DNA from: Phocaeicola massiliensis B84634 = Timone 84634 = DSM 17679 = JCM 13223
GTDB lineage: Bacteria; Bacteroidota; Bacteroidia; Bacteroidales; Bacteroidaceae
DNA length: 63,526 nucleotides
Direction of reading: 5' to 3'
NCBI RefSeq assembly: GCF_000382445.1
Contig: NZ_KB905473.1
Span: 74,517 to 138,042 of the forward strand
The position numbers and the translations under genes are program-made. The first letter of the stretch is position 1; each line of letters starts with the position of its first letter. The notes under the pieces were generated by a model that did not search any database, was not told the origin of the DNA, and saw only the letters and a list, made by a program, of their open reading frames with translations. This document shows positions 35,938-44,578 of this stretch, in pieces.

Positions 35938-36014
35938 AGGCTTCTAAAAAGAGCCTTTTTAAGAAAAAAAAGCAGAAACATACCTTATTATATAGGTGTA
36001 GTTCTGCTTTTTTT
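35938..36014 (+). terminator. Two consecutive hairpins before topA
   Basis: First, AGGCTTCT-AAAA-AGAGCCT with TTTTT at about 35938-35960. Second, AAAAAAGCAGAA...TTCTGCTTTTTTT at about 35967-36014, with a T-run on both strands. They insulate the barrel gene from topA. Confidence 0.7.
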
Positions 36015-36015
36015 C

Positions 36016-36023
36016 TACTTTTG
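36016..36023 (+). promoter_or_regulatory. -7 box of the topA operon
   Basis: TACTTTTG fits TAnnTTTG, directly after the terminator and 30 bp before the topA ATG. Confidence 0.5.
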
Positions 36024-36052
36024 CCCTTAAATAAAATGGAATACATTATATT

Positions 36053-38395
36053 ATGCAAAAAAATCTTGTAATTGTAGAGTCACCCGCAAAAGCCAAGACC
36101 ATAGAAAAATTCTTAGGAGAAGACTATAAAGTCCTTTCCAGTTACGGGCATATCCGTGACTTAAAGAAGAAAGATTTCAGTATCGATGTAGAGAAGGGAT
36201 TTGAACCGACTTATGAGATACCTTCTGATAAGAAAAAATTGGTCGGCGAGTTGAAAGCTGCGGCAAAGAACGCTGATATGGTGTGGCTCGCATCCGATGA
36301 GGACCGTGAGGGAGAAGCCATTTCGTGGCATTTATATGAAGTGTTGGAACTGGACCCGAAGAGGACAAAGCGTATTGTATTCCACGAGATAACCAAAACT
36401 GCGATATTAAAAGCCATTGAAACCCCGCGTGACATAAATGTGAACCTTGTAAATGCTCAGCAAGCGCGTCGTATCTTGGACAGGATTGTAGGTTTTGAGC
36501 TTTCTCCTATTTTATGGAAGAAGGTAAAACCTGCTCTTTCTGCCGGTCGTGTGCAGTCTGTTGCTGTTCGGTTAATTGTGGAACGTGAGCGTGAGGTGCA
36601 CGCTTTTGTCAGTGAGCCTTCTTATCGTGTAACAGCAATATTTGAAGCTCCTGATGCCGATGGTAATAAAACGGAAGTGAGGGCTGAGTTAGACAGACGT
36701 TTTAAGACAAAAGAAGAGGCTCAGGCATTCCTTGAATTGTGTAAGGATGCAGAGTTTTCTATTGAAGATATTACGACTCGTCCGGTTAAGAAGTCGCCGG
36801 CTGCTCCATTTACCACTTCCACTTTGCAGCAGGAAGCTGCTCGGAAGTTAGGGTTTACGGTTGCGCAGACTATGATGGTGGCGCAACGGTTGTATGAAAG
36901 CGGGCAGATTACTTATATGCGTACCGACTCTGTGAATCTTTCGGACTTGGCATTGGCGGCCTGCAAATCAACTGTCATTTCACTGATGGGAGAAAGGTAT
37001 GTGAAGACACGTCAGTTTGCAACGAAGACAAAAGGTGCTCAGGAAGCTCACGAAGCGATTCGTCCGACGGATATGTCGAACGAGACTATTGCGGGAACGT
37101 CACAGGAGCAGAGATTGTACGAATTGATTTGGAAACGTACTGTTGCATCACAGATGGCAGAGGCTGAACTTGAAAAGACCACTGCTACTATCTCTATCAG
37201 CAATAGTGAAGAAACTTTTGTTGCTATTGGTGAAGTTGTGATTTTCGATGGCTATTTGCGTGTATATAAAGAGTCTTATGACGACGATAACGAACAAGAG
37301 GATGAAAGCCGCTTGTTGCCTCCTTTGAGTAAAGGACAGTCATTAGAGAGTAAGGAAATTTCTGCCACTCAGCGTTTCAGTATGTGTCCTCCGCGTTATA
37401 CCGAAGCCAGTCTGGTGCGTAAGCTGGAGGAACTGGGCATCGGGCGTCCGTCTACATATGCTCCTACCATATCGACGGTCCAGCAACGTGGCTACGTGGT
37501 AAAAGGAAACAGTGAAGGCGTAAAACGTCCATACGAGATATTGAAGCTCAAAGGGAACAAGATAACCGAAACAGTCAAGACGGAAACAACCGGAAATGAG
37601 AAGTCTAAACTATTGCCTACTGATGTAGGTATAGTGGTTAATGACTTCTTGATGGCATTCTTCCCCGAAATTATGGACTATAATTTCACCGCGAGTGTTG
37701 AAAAAGAATTTGATGAAGTGGCGGAAGGCGAGAAAGAGTGGACGAGTGTAATGAAGAACTTTTACGACGGCTTCCATCCGTTGGTAGACAAGACCATGAA
37801 TGCGAAGAGCGAGCATAAGGTGGGTGAAAGAATTCTAGGCAATGATCCGGTGAGTGGGAAGCCTGTATCCGTAAAAATTGGTCGATTTGGCCCGGTGATA
37901 CAGATAGGCATAGCCGATGATGAAGAAAAACCCAAGTTTGCGCACTTGCCGAAAGGTCTTTCGATAGAAACAATTACGTTGGAAGAAGCGCTTGATTCGT
38001 TCAAGCTCCCGAAAACGTTAGGTGAGTATGAAGATAAGACAGTGACGGTAGGAGTGGGACGATTTGGACCTTATGTCCGTCATAATAATGTATTCGTCTC
38101 TATTCCCAAGGGGGAAGATCCGATGGAGGTTACCTTGGAAAAAGCGATTGAAATGATTAATGCCAAGCGCGAAGCTGCCGAAAAGAAGATTATTAAAACA
38201 TTTGATAAAGAGCCTGATTTGCAGATTCTGAACGGTCGTTACGGACCTTATATTGCTTATCAGAAAAAGAATTATAAGATTCCTGAAAGCGTAGAACCGA
38301 AAGATTTAAATCTGGAAACTTGCTTTAAGGTGATAGAACTGCAGAAAGAAAAAAGTGAGACTCGTAAACGAGTGGCAGCTAAGAAAAAGAAATGA
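36053..38395 (+). CDS. topA: DNA topoisomerase I
   Basis: A 780-residue type IA topoisomerase that relaxes negative supercoils. The Toprim domain is at residues 1-140 (NLVIVESPAKAKTIEKFLG; WLASDEDREGEAISWHLYEV). The catalytic core has LSAGRVQSVAVRLIVERE and the active-site Tyr288 in QITYMRTDSVN. The C-terminus has no four-cysteine zinc fingers and instead holds three topo-C repeats with IGRFGPVIQIG, VGRFGPYVRHN and NGRYGPYIAYQ, plus a lysine-rich tail. This is the usual Bacteroidota form. Its TGA overlaps the start of aroK (ATGA). Confidence 0.96.
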   Translation: MQKNLVIVESPAKAKTIEKFLGEDYKVLSSYGHIRDLKKKDFSIDVEKGFEPTYEIPSDKKKLVGELKAAAKNADMVWLASDEDREGEAISWHLYEVLELDPKRTKRIVFHEITKTAILKAIETPRDINVNLVNAQQARRILDRIVGFELSPILWKKVKPALSAGRVQSVAVRLIVEREREVHAFVSEPSYRVTAIFEAPDADGNKTEVRAELDRRFKTKEEAQAFLELCKDAEFSIEDITTRPVKKSPAAPFTTSTLQQEAARKLGFTVAQTMMVAQRLYESGQITYMRTDSVNLSDLALAACKSTVISLMGERYVKTRQFATKTKGAQEAHEAIRPTDMSNETIAGTSQEQRLYELIWKRTVASQMAEAELEKTTATISISNSEETFVAIGEVVIFDGYLRVYKESYDDDNEQEDESRLLPPLSKGQSLESKEISATQRFSMCPPRYTEASLVRKLEELGIGRPSTYAPTISTVQQRGYVVKGNSEGVKRPYEILKLKGNKITETVKTETTGNEKSKLLPTDVGIVVNDFLMAFFPEIMDYNFTASVEKEFDEVAEGEKEWTSVMKNFYDGFHPLVDKTMNAKSEHKVGERILGNDPVSGKPVSVKIGRFGPVIQIGIADDEEKPKFAHLPKGLSIETITLEEALDSFKLPKTLGEYEDKTVTVGVGRFGPYVRHNNVFVSIPKGEDPMEVTLEKAIEMINAKREAAEKKIIKTFDKEPDLQILNGRYGPYIAYQKKNYKIPESVEPKDLNLETCFKVIELQKEKSETRKRVAAKKKK

Positions 38396-38919
38396 CACGT
38401 ATATTTTTAATAGGATATATGGGTGCGGGGAAAACGACTTTGGGTAAAGCGTTTTCCCGCGAACTGGGTCTTACTTTCATAGACTTGGATTGGTATATTG
38501 AGGAGCGTTTTCATAAAACTGTTCAGCAGTTGTTTTCAGAACGCGGTGAACAGGGTTTCCGCGAATTGGAGCAAAAAATGTTGCATGAGGTGGCTGAGTT
38601 TGAAGATGTTGTAATCTCGGCCGGTGGGGGCACTCCTTGTTTTTTTGACAATATGGACTATATGAATGCTTGTGGGGATACCGTGTTTCTTCAGGTGGAG
38701 CCCGAGGTGTTGTTTCACCGTTTAAAAGTGGCAAAGCAACAACGTCCGTTATTGGCAAACAAAAGCGATGAAGAATTGATGAACTTTATTTGTGAAGCGT
38801 TGCAGAAGCGTCATCCTTTTTATTCGCAGGCGAAGTTTCTGTTTCGGGCCGACGAGTTGGAAGACAAGTCGCAGATACAGGCATCAGTAGATAGCTTGAG
38901 AAAGCTGTTGGATAAATAA
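38392..38919 (+). CDS. aroK: Shikimate kinase
   Basis: A 175-residue P-loop kinase that phosphorylates shikimate to shikimate-3-phosphate in aromatic amino acid synthesis. Walker A GYMGAGKTTLGKAF is near residue 8. The shikimate-binding parts are IDLDWYIEE and ERGEQGFRELEQK, the GGGTPC loop follows VVISA, and the lid region includes QRPLLANK. Length is normal. Translation is coupled to topA by a 4-nt overlap; there is no obvious functional link between the two. Confidence 0.95.
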   Translation: MTRIFLIGYMGAGKTTLGKAFSRELGLTFIDLDWYIEERFHKTVQQLFSERGEQGFRELEQKMLHEVAEFEDVVISAGGGTPCFFDNMDYMNACGDTVFLQVEPEVLFHRLKVAKQQRPLLANKSDEELMNFICEALQKRHPFYSQAKFLFRADELEDKSQIQASVDSLRKLLDK

Positions 38920-38980
38920 ACAGATTGAAAGTTATAATCTATTTAGTAAAAGTATACACACTATTTGCACAGAACAAGAA

Positions 38981-40873
38981 ATGAGAAAATGGCGTATTGA
39001 AGATTCGGAAGAACTCTACAACATTACAGGTTGGGGAACTTCGTACTTTAGTATCAATGACAAAGGTCATGTAGTGGTAACTCCCCGTAAGAACGGTGTC
39101 GCAGTCGATTTGAAAGAATTGGTGGACGAGCTTCAGTTACGGGATGTCGCAGCACCTATGCTGGTTCGTTTCCCGGATATTCTTGATAATCGTATCGAAA
39201 AAATTTCGAACTGTTTCAAGCAAGCATCCGAAGAGTATGGTTATAAAGCTGAAAACTTTATCATCTATCCTATTAAAGTGAACCAAATGCGTCCGGTGGT
39301 GGAAGAAATCATAAGTCATGGCAAGAAGTTTAATTTAGGACTGGAAGCCGGTTCCAAACCCGAATTGCATGCAGTGATTGCTATTAACACGGACTCAGAC
39401 TCGCTGATTATCTGTAACGGATATAAAGATGAGAGCTATATTGAGTTGGCTTTACTGGCTCAGAAGATGGGGAAACGTATCTTTCTGGTAGTAGAGAAGA
39501 TGAATGAGTTACGCTTGATTGCAAAGATGGCGAAACAGCTCAATGTACGCCCTAATATAGGTATTCGTATTAAACTGGCTTCTTCGGGCAGTGGAAAATG
39601 GGAAGATAGCGGTGGAGATGCCAGCAAGTTTGGATTGACTTCCAGTGAGTTGCTGGAAGCACTTGACTTTTTGGAAAAGAAAGACATGAAAGATTGTTTG
39701 AAGTTGATTCATTTCCATATCGGAAGTCAAGTAACCAAGATACGCCGTATTAAAACAGCTTTACGTGAAGCTTCACAGTTCTATGTACAATTACACGCAA
39801 TGGGCTTCAATGTTGAGTTTGTTGATATCGGTGGAGGCTTGGGTGTTGACTATGACGGTACCCGGTCTTCCAATAGTGAAAGCAGCGTGAACTATTCTAT
39901 TCAGGAGTATGTAAACGACTCTATCTCTACGTTGGTGGATGCTAGTGATAAAAATAATATTCCGCACCCCAATATTATTACAGAAAGTGGTCGCTCACTG
40001 ACGGCACACCATTCGGTGCTGATTTTTGAAGTGCTGGAAACAGCTACTCTGCCCGAAATGGATGAAGACTTTGAAGTAAGTGAAAAAGACCATGAACTGG
40101 TGCATGAACTATATGAAATATGGGATAATTTGAATCAGAGCCGTATGTTGGAGGCATGGCATGATGCACAGCAAATTCGTGAAGAGGCACTGGATTTGTT
40201 CAGTCATGGTATTGTGGATTTAAGAACCCGTGCGCAGATAGAACGTCTCTATTGGTCTGTGACTCGTGAGATTAATCAAATTGCTTCCGGGTTAAAACAT
40301 GCTCCCGATGAATTCCGTAAATTGGATAAATTATTGGCTGATAAATATTTCTGTAACTTTTCGCTTTTCCAGTCTTTGCCGGACTCTTGGGCGATAGATC
40401 AGATATTCCCCATTATGCCTATCCAAAGACTGGACGAGAAACCCGACCGGAATGCTACTTTGCAAGACATTACTTGTGACTCTGACGGAAAGATAGCCAA
40501 CTTTATATCTACCCGTTATGTATCGCACGACCTGCCTGTGCATTCATTGAAGCAAAAAGAGTCTTATTACATAGGTGTCTTTTTAGTGGGAGCTTATCAG
40601 GAAATTTTAGGAGATATGCACAATTTGTTTGGTGATACGAATGCAGTGCATGTATCGGTAGATGATAAAGGGTATTCTATTGATCAGGTGATTGATGGCG
40701 AAACCGTGGCGGAAGTGTTGGATTATGTTCAGTATAATCCGAAGAAACTGGTGCGTACATTGGAAACCTGGGTGACTAAATCTGTAAAAGAAGGTAAGAT
40801 ATCGGTAGAAGAAGGAAAAGAATTTTTGTCCAACTACCGTTCCGGGCTTTATGGATATACTTATTTGGAATAA
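38981..40873 (+). CDS. speA: Biosynthetic arginine decarboxylase
   Basis: A 630-residue PLP enzyme of the fold-III (alanine racemase-like) class that converts arginine to agmatine, the first step of one polyamine route. The PLP lysine lies in FIIYPIKVNQM; the glycine-rich binding region is VDIGGGLGVDYDGTRSS; the SGRSLTAHHSVLIFEV segment is typical of SpeA. The C-terminal region FSLFQSLPDSWAIDQIFPIMP is also characteristic. argB follows 4 bp later, grouping two arginine-related genes in one transcript. Confidence 0.95.
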   Translation: MRKWRIEDSEELYNITGWGTSYFSINDKGHVVVTPRKNGVAVDLKELVDELQLRDVAAPMLVRFPDILDNRIEKISNCFKQASEEYGYKAENFIIYPIKVNQMRPVVEEIISHGKKFNLGLEAGSKPELHAVIAINTDSDSLIICNGYKDESYIELALLAQKMGKRIFLVVEKMNELRLIAKMAKQLNVRPNIGIRIKLASSGSGKWEDSGGDASKFGLTSSELLEALDFLEKKDMKDCLKLIHFHIGSQVTKIRRIKTALREASQFYVQLHAMGFNVEFVDIGGGLGVDYDGTRSSNSESSVNYSIQEYVNDSISTLVDASDKNNIPHPNIITESGRSLTAHHSVLIFEVLETATLPEMDEDFEVSEKDHELVHELYEIWDNLNQSRMLEAWHDAQQIREEALDLFSHGIVDLRTRAQIERLYWSVTREINQIASGLKHAPDEFRKLDKLLADKYFCNFSLFQSLPDSWAIDQIFPIMPIQRLDEKPDRNATLQDITCDSDGKIANFISTRYVSHDLPVHSLKQKESYYIGVFLVGAYQEILGDMHNLFGDTNAVHVSVDDKGYSIDQVIDGETVAEVLDYVQYNPKKLVRTLETWVTKSVKEGKISVEEGKEFLSNYRSGLYGYTYLE

Positions 40874-40877
40874 AAGG

Positions 40878-41651
40878 ATGAAAGAAAAACTGACTGTCAT
40901 AAAGGTAGGCGGAAAGATTGTAGAGGAAGAAACTACGCTTAGTCGGCTTTTGGCCGACTTTTCCGCTATTGAAGGATATAAATTGTTGGTGCACGGTGGG
41001 GGACGTTCAGCCACCAAACTGGCTGCCCGATTGGGTATTGAAAGTAAAATGGTGAATGGCCGTCGCATTACGGATGCCGAGACGCTGAAGGTTGTGACTA
41101 TGGTTTACGGCGGATTGGTAAACAAGAATATCGTTGCCGGTCTGCAAGCTAGAGGAGTGAATGCTATCGGGCTGACCGGAGCGGATATGAACGTTATTCG
41201 TTCAGTGAAACGGCCGGTGAAAGAGGTGGATTATGGCTATGTAGGTGATGTGGAAAAGGTGAATGCCGATTTTCTGGCTACACTGATTCGTCAGGGTATT
41301 GTTCCTGTCATGGCTCCTCTGACTCATGACGGGCAGGGAAGTATGCTGAATACCAATGCCGATACCATTGCCGGGGAGACAGCAAAAGCGTTGGCGCCAC
41401 TTTTTGATGTGACACTTGTTTATTGTTTTGAGAAGAAAGGCGTATTACGCGACGAAAATGACGATGATAGCGTCATTCCTGTTATTACTCCCGAAGAATT
41501 TAAAGAGTATGTAGCCCGGGGTATCATTCAGGGAGGGATGATACCTAAACTGGAAAATTCCTTCTCTGCCATTGATGCAGGAGTGAGTCAGGTTGTAATT
41601 ACCTTGGCTTCAGCCATTAAGGGAGAAGGCGGAACTATAATCAAAAAATAA
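40878..41651 (+). CDS. argB: Acetylglutamate kinase
   Basis: A 257-residue amino-acid kinase that phosphorylates N-acetylglutamate in arginine synthesis. I place the start at MKEKLTVIKVGGK (40878), 4 bp after speA, because the nine codons before it overlap speA and are not conserved in type. Motifs: KVGGKIVEE (phosphate binding), LLVHGGGRSATKLAARLG, GLTGADMNVI, NTNADTIAGETAKAL and GIIQGGMIPKLENSFSAI. All match ArgB. It lacks the extra N-terminal helix of arginine-inhibited hexameric enzymes, suggesting a dimer of the E. coli type. Confidence 0.94.
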   Translation: MKEKLTVIKVGGKIVEEETTLSRLLADFSAIEGYKLLVHGGGRSATKLAARLGIESKMVNGRRITDAETLKVVTMVYGGLVNKNIVAGLQARGVNAIGLTGADMNVIRSVKRPVKEVDYGYVGDVEKVNADFLATLIRQGIVPVMAPLTHDGQGSMLNTNADTIAGETAKALAPLFDVTLVYCFEKKGVLRDENDDDSVIPVITPEEFKEYVARGIIQGGMIPKLENSFSAIDAGVSQVVITLASAIKGEGGTIIKK

Positions 41652-41662
41652 TTCAAAAAATA

Positions 41663-41698
41663 GGCGGGTGAGTGTAACTTTTGTACAACTCACCCGTC
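41663..41698 (+). promoter_or_regulatory. Palindrome overlapping the sigma-gene promoter region
   Basis: GGCGGGTGAGTG and AACTCACCCGTC face each other, with AACTTTTGTAC (a -7-like TTTTG) in the loop. No T-run follows. It could be an operator or an argB terminator. The sigma gene starts 15 bp after it. Confidence 0.4.
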
Positions 41699-41712
41699 AT
41701 TATTACAGAGCA

Positions 41713-42222
41713 ATGCAAGAAATCAGTTTCCGAAACGACATTTTGCCCCTGAAAGACAAACTCTACAGGTTGGCTTTTCGTATTACGCTGAACAGTGCTG
41801 AAGCGGAGGATGTGGTGCAGGATACGATGATTAGGGTATGGGATAAACGTGATGAGTGGCCGAATTTTGAATCCATCGAAGCCTACTGTCTGACGGTAGC
41901 AAGAAATCTGGCAATAGACCGGAGTGAAAAGATAGATTCACAGCACATGGAATTGACACCCGAAACACAGGAACTGCCCGATGCATTGAACCCTTATGAA
42001 CAGTTGGCACAGAGTGAGCAATTAGGTTTGATTCACCGCCTGCTGAACGAACTTCCCGAAAAGCAGCGAAGTATTATGCAGTTGCGGGATATTGAAGGAA
42101 AGAGCTATAAAGAAATTGCAGATATTTTGCAGATAACGGAAGAGCAGGTGAAAATCAATCTCTTTCGCAGTCGGCAAAAGATAAAACAAAGATATACGGA
42201 AATAGAAGATTATGGATTATAA
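41713..42222 (+). CDS. ECF-type RNA polymerase sigma factor
   Basis: A 169-residue sigma factor starting at MQEISFRN (41713). The 15 upstream codons overlap the palindrome and look non-coding. Sigma-70 region 2 is at about residues 10-80 (LYRLAFRITLNSAEAEDVVQ; TMIRVWDKRDEW), region 4 at about 108-160 (LPEKQRSIMQLRDIEGKSYK, EIADILQITEEQVKINLFRS). It lacks region 3, as in ECF factors. The next gene overlaps its end by 11 nt and encodes a membrane protein that is probably its anti-sigma partner. Confidence 0.9.
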   Translation: MQEISFRNDILPLKDKLYRLAFRITLNSAEAEDVVQDTMIRVWDKRDEWPNFESIEAYCLTVARNLAIDRSEKIDSQHMELTPETQELPDALNPYEQLAQSEQLGLIHRLLNELPEKQRSIMQLRDIEGKSYKEIADILQITEEQVKINLFRSRQKIKQRYTEIEDYGL

Positions 42223-42682
42223 GTACATTGAACAGTTATTGGAACGCTACTGGAACTGTGAGACTTCCTTGGAAGAGGAACAGATTTTGCGTTCTTTCTT
42301 TCATCAGAAAGAGATTCCTGCTCATTTACTCCGTTACAAGGCAATGTTTGCTTATCAGGAGATTGAGAAGGAGAGGGGGCTGGGCAGTGACTTTGATGCC
42401 AAGGTTCTGACCCGGGTGGAAAAACCGGTTGTGAAAGCGCAACGCCTCACTTTGCGAACGCGCTTTATGCCGTTGTTCAAGGCTGCTGCCATGATAGCTG
42501 TCTTGTTTGTGATGGGAACGGTGGTGCAACGTTCCATGCAGGATGATGGTAGCGATATGGTGTATATGCATGATGATTACCGTGATACCGTAAATGATCC
42601 GCAAGTGGCATACGAACCGGTGCTGCCGATAGATACGGTTACAAAGATAGCCGGAGATGAGGCAGCAGGAGTGAAGAATTAG
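42212..42682 (+). CDS. Single-pass membrane protein, probable anti-sigma partner
   Basis: A 156-residue protein with a cytoplasmic N-terminal half (KYIEQLLERYWNCETSLEEE, a zinc-free anti-sigma-like helical domain), one transmembrane helix at about residues 92-108 (LFKAAAMIAVLFVMGTVV) and an acidic periplasmic tail. Its start overlaps the sigma gene by 11 nt, as expected for a sigma/anti-sigma pair. I recognise the first motif, YWxCETSLxEE, as common in Bacteroides proteins next to ECF sigma genes. The assignment as anti-sigma is inferred from this context. A terminator follows at 42805. Confidence 0.7.
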   Translation: MDYKYIEQLLERYWNCETSLEEEQILRSFFHQKEIPAHLLRYKAMFAYQEIEKERGLGSDFDAKVLTRVEKPVVKAQRLTLRTRFMPLFKAAAMIAVLFVMGTVVQRSMQDDGSDMVYMHDDYRDTVNDPQVAYEPVLPIDTVTKIAGDEAAGVKN

Positions 42683-42804
42683 ATAACATTTTCATTTGCT
42701 TTTATATATAAATAGATAGTTAGTGCTTATTAAAACAACTTTTTAATTCGAGGCTGTGAAGTTTCAATTCTCTCAAATTTTAAATTAACTAACTAAATAA
42801 TGTA

Positions 42805-42838
42805 AAAAGGATTACCGCGTGAGCAGTAATCCTTTTTT
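42805..42838 (+). terminator. Terminator after the sigma/anti-sigma pair
   Basis: AAAAAGGATTAC, a 10-nt loop, then GTAATCCTTTTTT. It has T-runs on both sides, so it probably also stops the convergent DUF2807 transcript. Confidence 0.85.
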
Positions 42839-42880
42839 AGGTAGATAATCTAATGTAAAGAGAGAATTATGAAATGAGCT

Positions 42881-43597
42881 TTATCTTCTTTTTACGTTAC
42901 CGATACCGGATTTATTTATATCGGTAGTTGGGGGATTCCCAAAGTAATCAACATTGCCTATTCCGTTTGTACTTACGGTTATCTTTCCTGATGCATAACA
43001 AGAAACATTTCCAATGCCTTTTTGTTCAACGACAACATCTGAAACAATCATATCTTTGGCGTTTAGGTTTCCAATACCTTTGATGTGATAGCTTGCCTTC
43101 TCTGCCTTTCCTTTCAGTATGACATTGCCTATTCCGTCGGATCTTACGCTTATATTATCGGCGGTCAATTCATCTGCTTTAAAGTTTCCTGTTCCGTTAG
43201 AGGTGATTTTTATATCATCTACCTTGACGGAATCTTTCAAGGTTATATTGCCTGTACCTTGTTGGCTGATGCTGCTCAATTTGGGAGCAGTAATAGTGAT
43301 TGTGACATTGTTGTTCTTCAAACTGCGGAATTTCACACCTTTCTTCATGGAGATGTGCAGTGTACTGTCTTCCGAAGTGACAATAAGACTGGAAATGATA
43401 TTGTCGGGGCCATAAGCCTCTACAGTTGTGGCATTACTTTGCTTGAATACAATATTGACGGTACCCTGGCTGGCAATATTATCGAATGCTTCCACACTGT
43501 ATTTCTTGGTTATTTTGTTCTTGCTGGGAGCAATGCCGTTTACACAGCTTGTCAGAGTCATAACCAGACTGAATAAGTAAAAGTATGTACGTTTCAT
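42881..43597 (-). CDS. DUF2807 lipoprotein (head-GIN domain)
   Basis: A 238-residue lipoprotein (LVMTLTSC lipobox). The mature part is the DUF2807 beta-helix: YSVEAFDNIASQGTVNIVF at the start, then repeated G-I-G-N turns (TGNITLKDSVK, TGNFKADEL, IGNVILKGK, IGNLNAKD, IGNVSCYASG, IGNVDYFGNP, SGIGNVKRR). Such proteins form right-handed beta-helices, and their role is unknown. The protein converges on the sigma/anti-sigma pair and could be an envelope-stress product. That link is only positional. Confidence 0.85.
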   Translation of the reverse strand: MKRTYFYLFSLVMTLTSCVNGIAPSKNKITKKYSVEAFDNIASQGTVNIVFKQSNATTVEAYGPDNIISSLIVTSEDSTLHISMKKGVKFRSLKNNNVTITITAPKLSSISQQGTGNITLKDSVKVDDIKITSNGTGNFKADELTADNISVRSDGIGNVILKGKAEKASYHIKGIGNLNAKDMIVSDVVVEQKGIGNVSCYASGKITVSTNGIGNVDYFGNPPTTDINKSGIGNVKRR

Positions 43598-43686
43598 ATT
43601 TCTGTGTTTTTTATTGGTTTCTATCTATTAGACGAAGAGAGTGGCAGTAAAGTTGCAATTCCCTCTTTTTTTTCTTATGAATAATA

Positions 43687-43694
43687 TATCTTTG
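43687..43694 (+). promoter_or_regulatory. -7 box close to the DUF45 peptidase start
   Basis: TATCTTTG ends only 8 bp before the ATG at 43703, so the transcript would have almost no leader. Confidence 0.5.
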
Positions 43695-43702
43695 TGGCTG
43701 AT

Positions 43703-44407
43703 ATGGCAACAAAGAGAGTATTAGCTGACAAAGATTTCAATCGTATTATTGTGCGTACCCATCGTTTGGCACGTAACATTACCATGCGTGTAAAGCCGGA
43801 TGGACTGCATGTTACGGTACCGCCTTACAGCCTGAGCAGTAAGGTGATGGAAGTTGTAGAGCAATATCGTGAACGCTTGTTGCAGGACTGGCAGAGGGTA
43901 TGCAAGAAATCTATAGACTTGGATTTCCGTATTCAGGCCCCTTGTTTCAGGCTATGGCTGGAAAAAGGCAATTTTACCTGTTTTTCTGTGCGGAATACGG
44001 AGGAAGGAATAAAAATCATTTGCCCCCGTGATGTTGACTTTACAAAGGAGGAGGTGCAGCGGTTGGTGCGCAATGCCATTATCAGGGCGATGAAGAAAGT
44101 GGCGGGTGAATATTTGCCACCTTTGCTTGATGCATTGGCAGAACACTATGGCTTGTCATACAAACGAGTGAAGATAACCGGAAGCAAAGGACGTTGGGGC
44201 AGTTGCTCGGCGGCCGGGAGTATAAACCTTTCCTGCTATTTGATGCTCTTGCCTTCGCACCTGATGGATTATGTGCTGTTGCACGAGCTGTCGCATACAA
44301 AAGAAATGAATCACGGTCCTCGTTTTTGGGAACTGCTGGATAGTATGACCGAGGGAAGGGCACATCTGCTGCGGGCGGAATTACGACAATTCAATACTGA
44401 TTTTTAG
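43703..44407 (+). CDS. YgjP-like (DUF45) zinc metallopeptidase
   Basis: A 234-residue cytoplasmic protein of the M48-like YgjP/DUF45 family. Start chosen at the ATG of MATKRVLADK (43703); the GTG at 43694 would lie within the promoter box. The zinc site is HELSHTKEMNHGPRFWELL (HExxH with a third His). It is preceded by the typical KRVKITGSKGRWGSCSAAGS and INLSCYLMLLPSHLMDYVLL. The family acts as a SprT-like metalloprotease. It stands alone between converging repeats and the TPR-HTH gene. Confidence 0.88.
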   Translation: MATKRVLADKDFNRIIVRTHRLARNITMRVKPDGLHVTVPPYSLSSKVMEVVEQYRERLLQDWQRVCKKSIDLDFRIQAPCFRLWLEKGNFTCFSVRNTEEGIKIICPRDVDFTKEEVQRLVRNAIIRAMKKVAGEYLPPLLDALAEHYGLSYKRVKITGSKGRWGSCSAAGSINLSCYLMLLPSHLMDYVLLHELSHTKEMNHGPRFWELLDSMTEGRAHLLRAELRQFNTDF

Positions 44408-44412
44408 CAAGC

Positions 44413-44473
44413 ACATCCCCTCATCCTCCCTTCAGCCGTGCTTCCCAAGTCCCTTCCCAATCTGCCTTCAGCA
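44413..44473 (+). repeat. 61-bp dispersed intergenic repeat, copy 2
   Basis: Begins ACATCCCCTCATCCTCCCTT. It is the gap-free counterpart of the minus-strand copy at 23479-23539. It starts just 5 bp after the DUF45 stop. Confidence 0.7.
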
Positions 44474-44578
44474 TTTGGCTGTGTTCTGATAATCTGTAAA
44501 AAACGAGTCGTTAAGTTTCTAAAACTTTGATATTGCGAAACTTTTTTATTTACTTCGCAATAATATATATAACTAACT

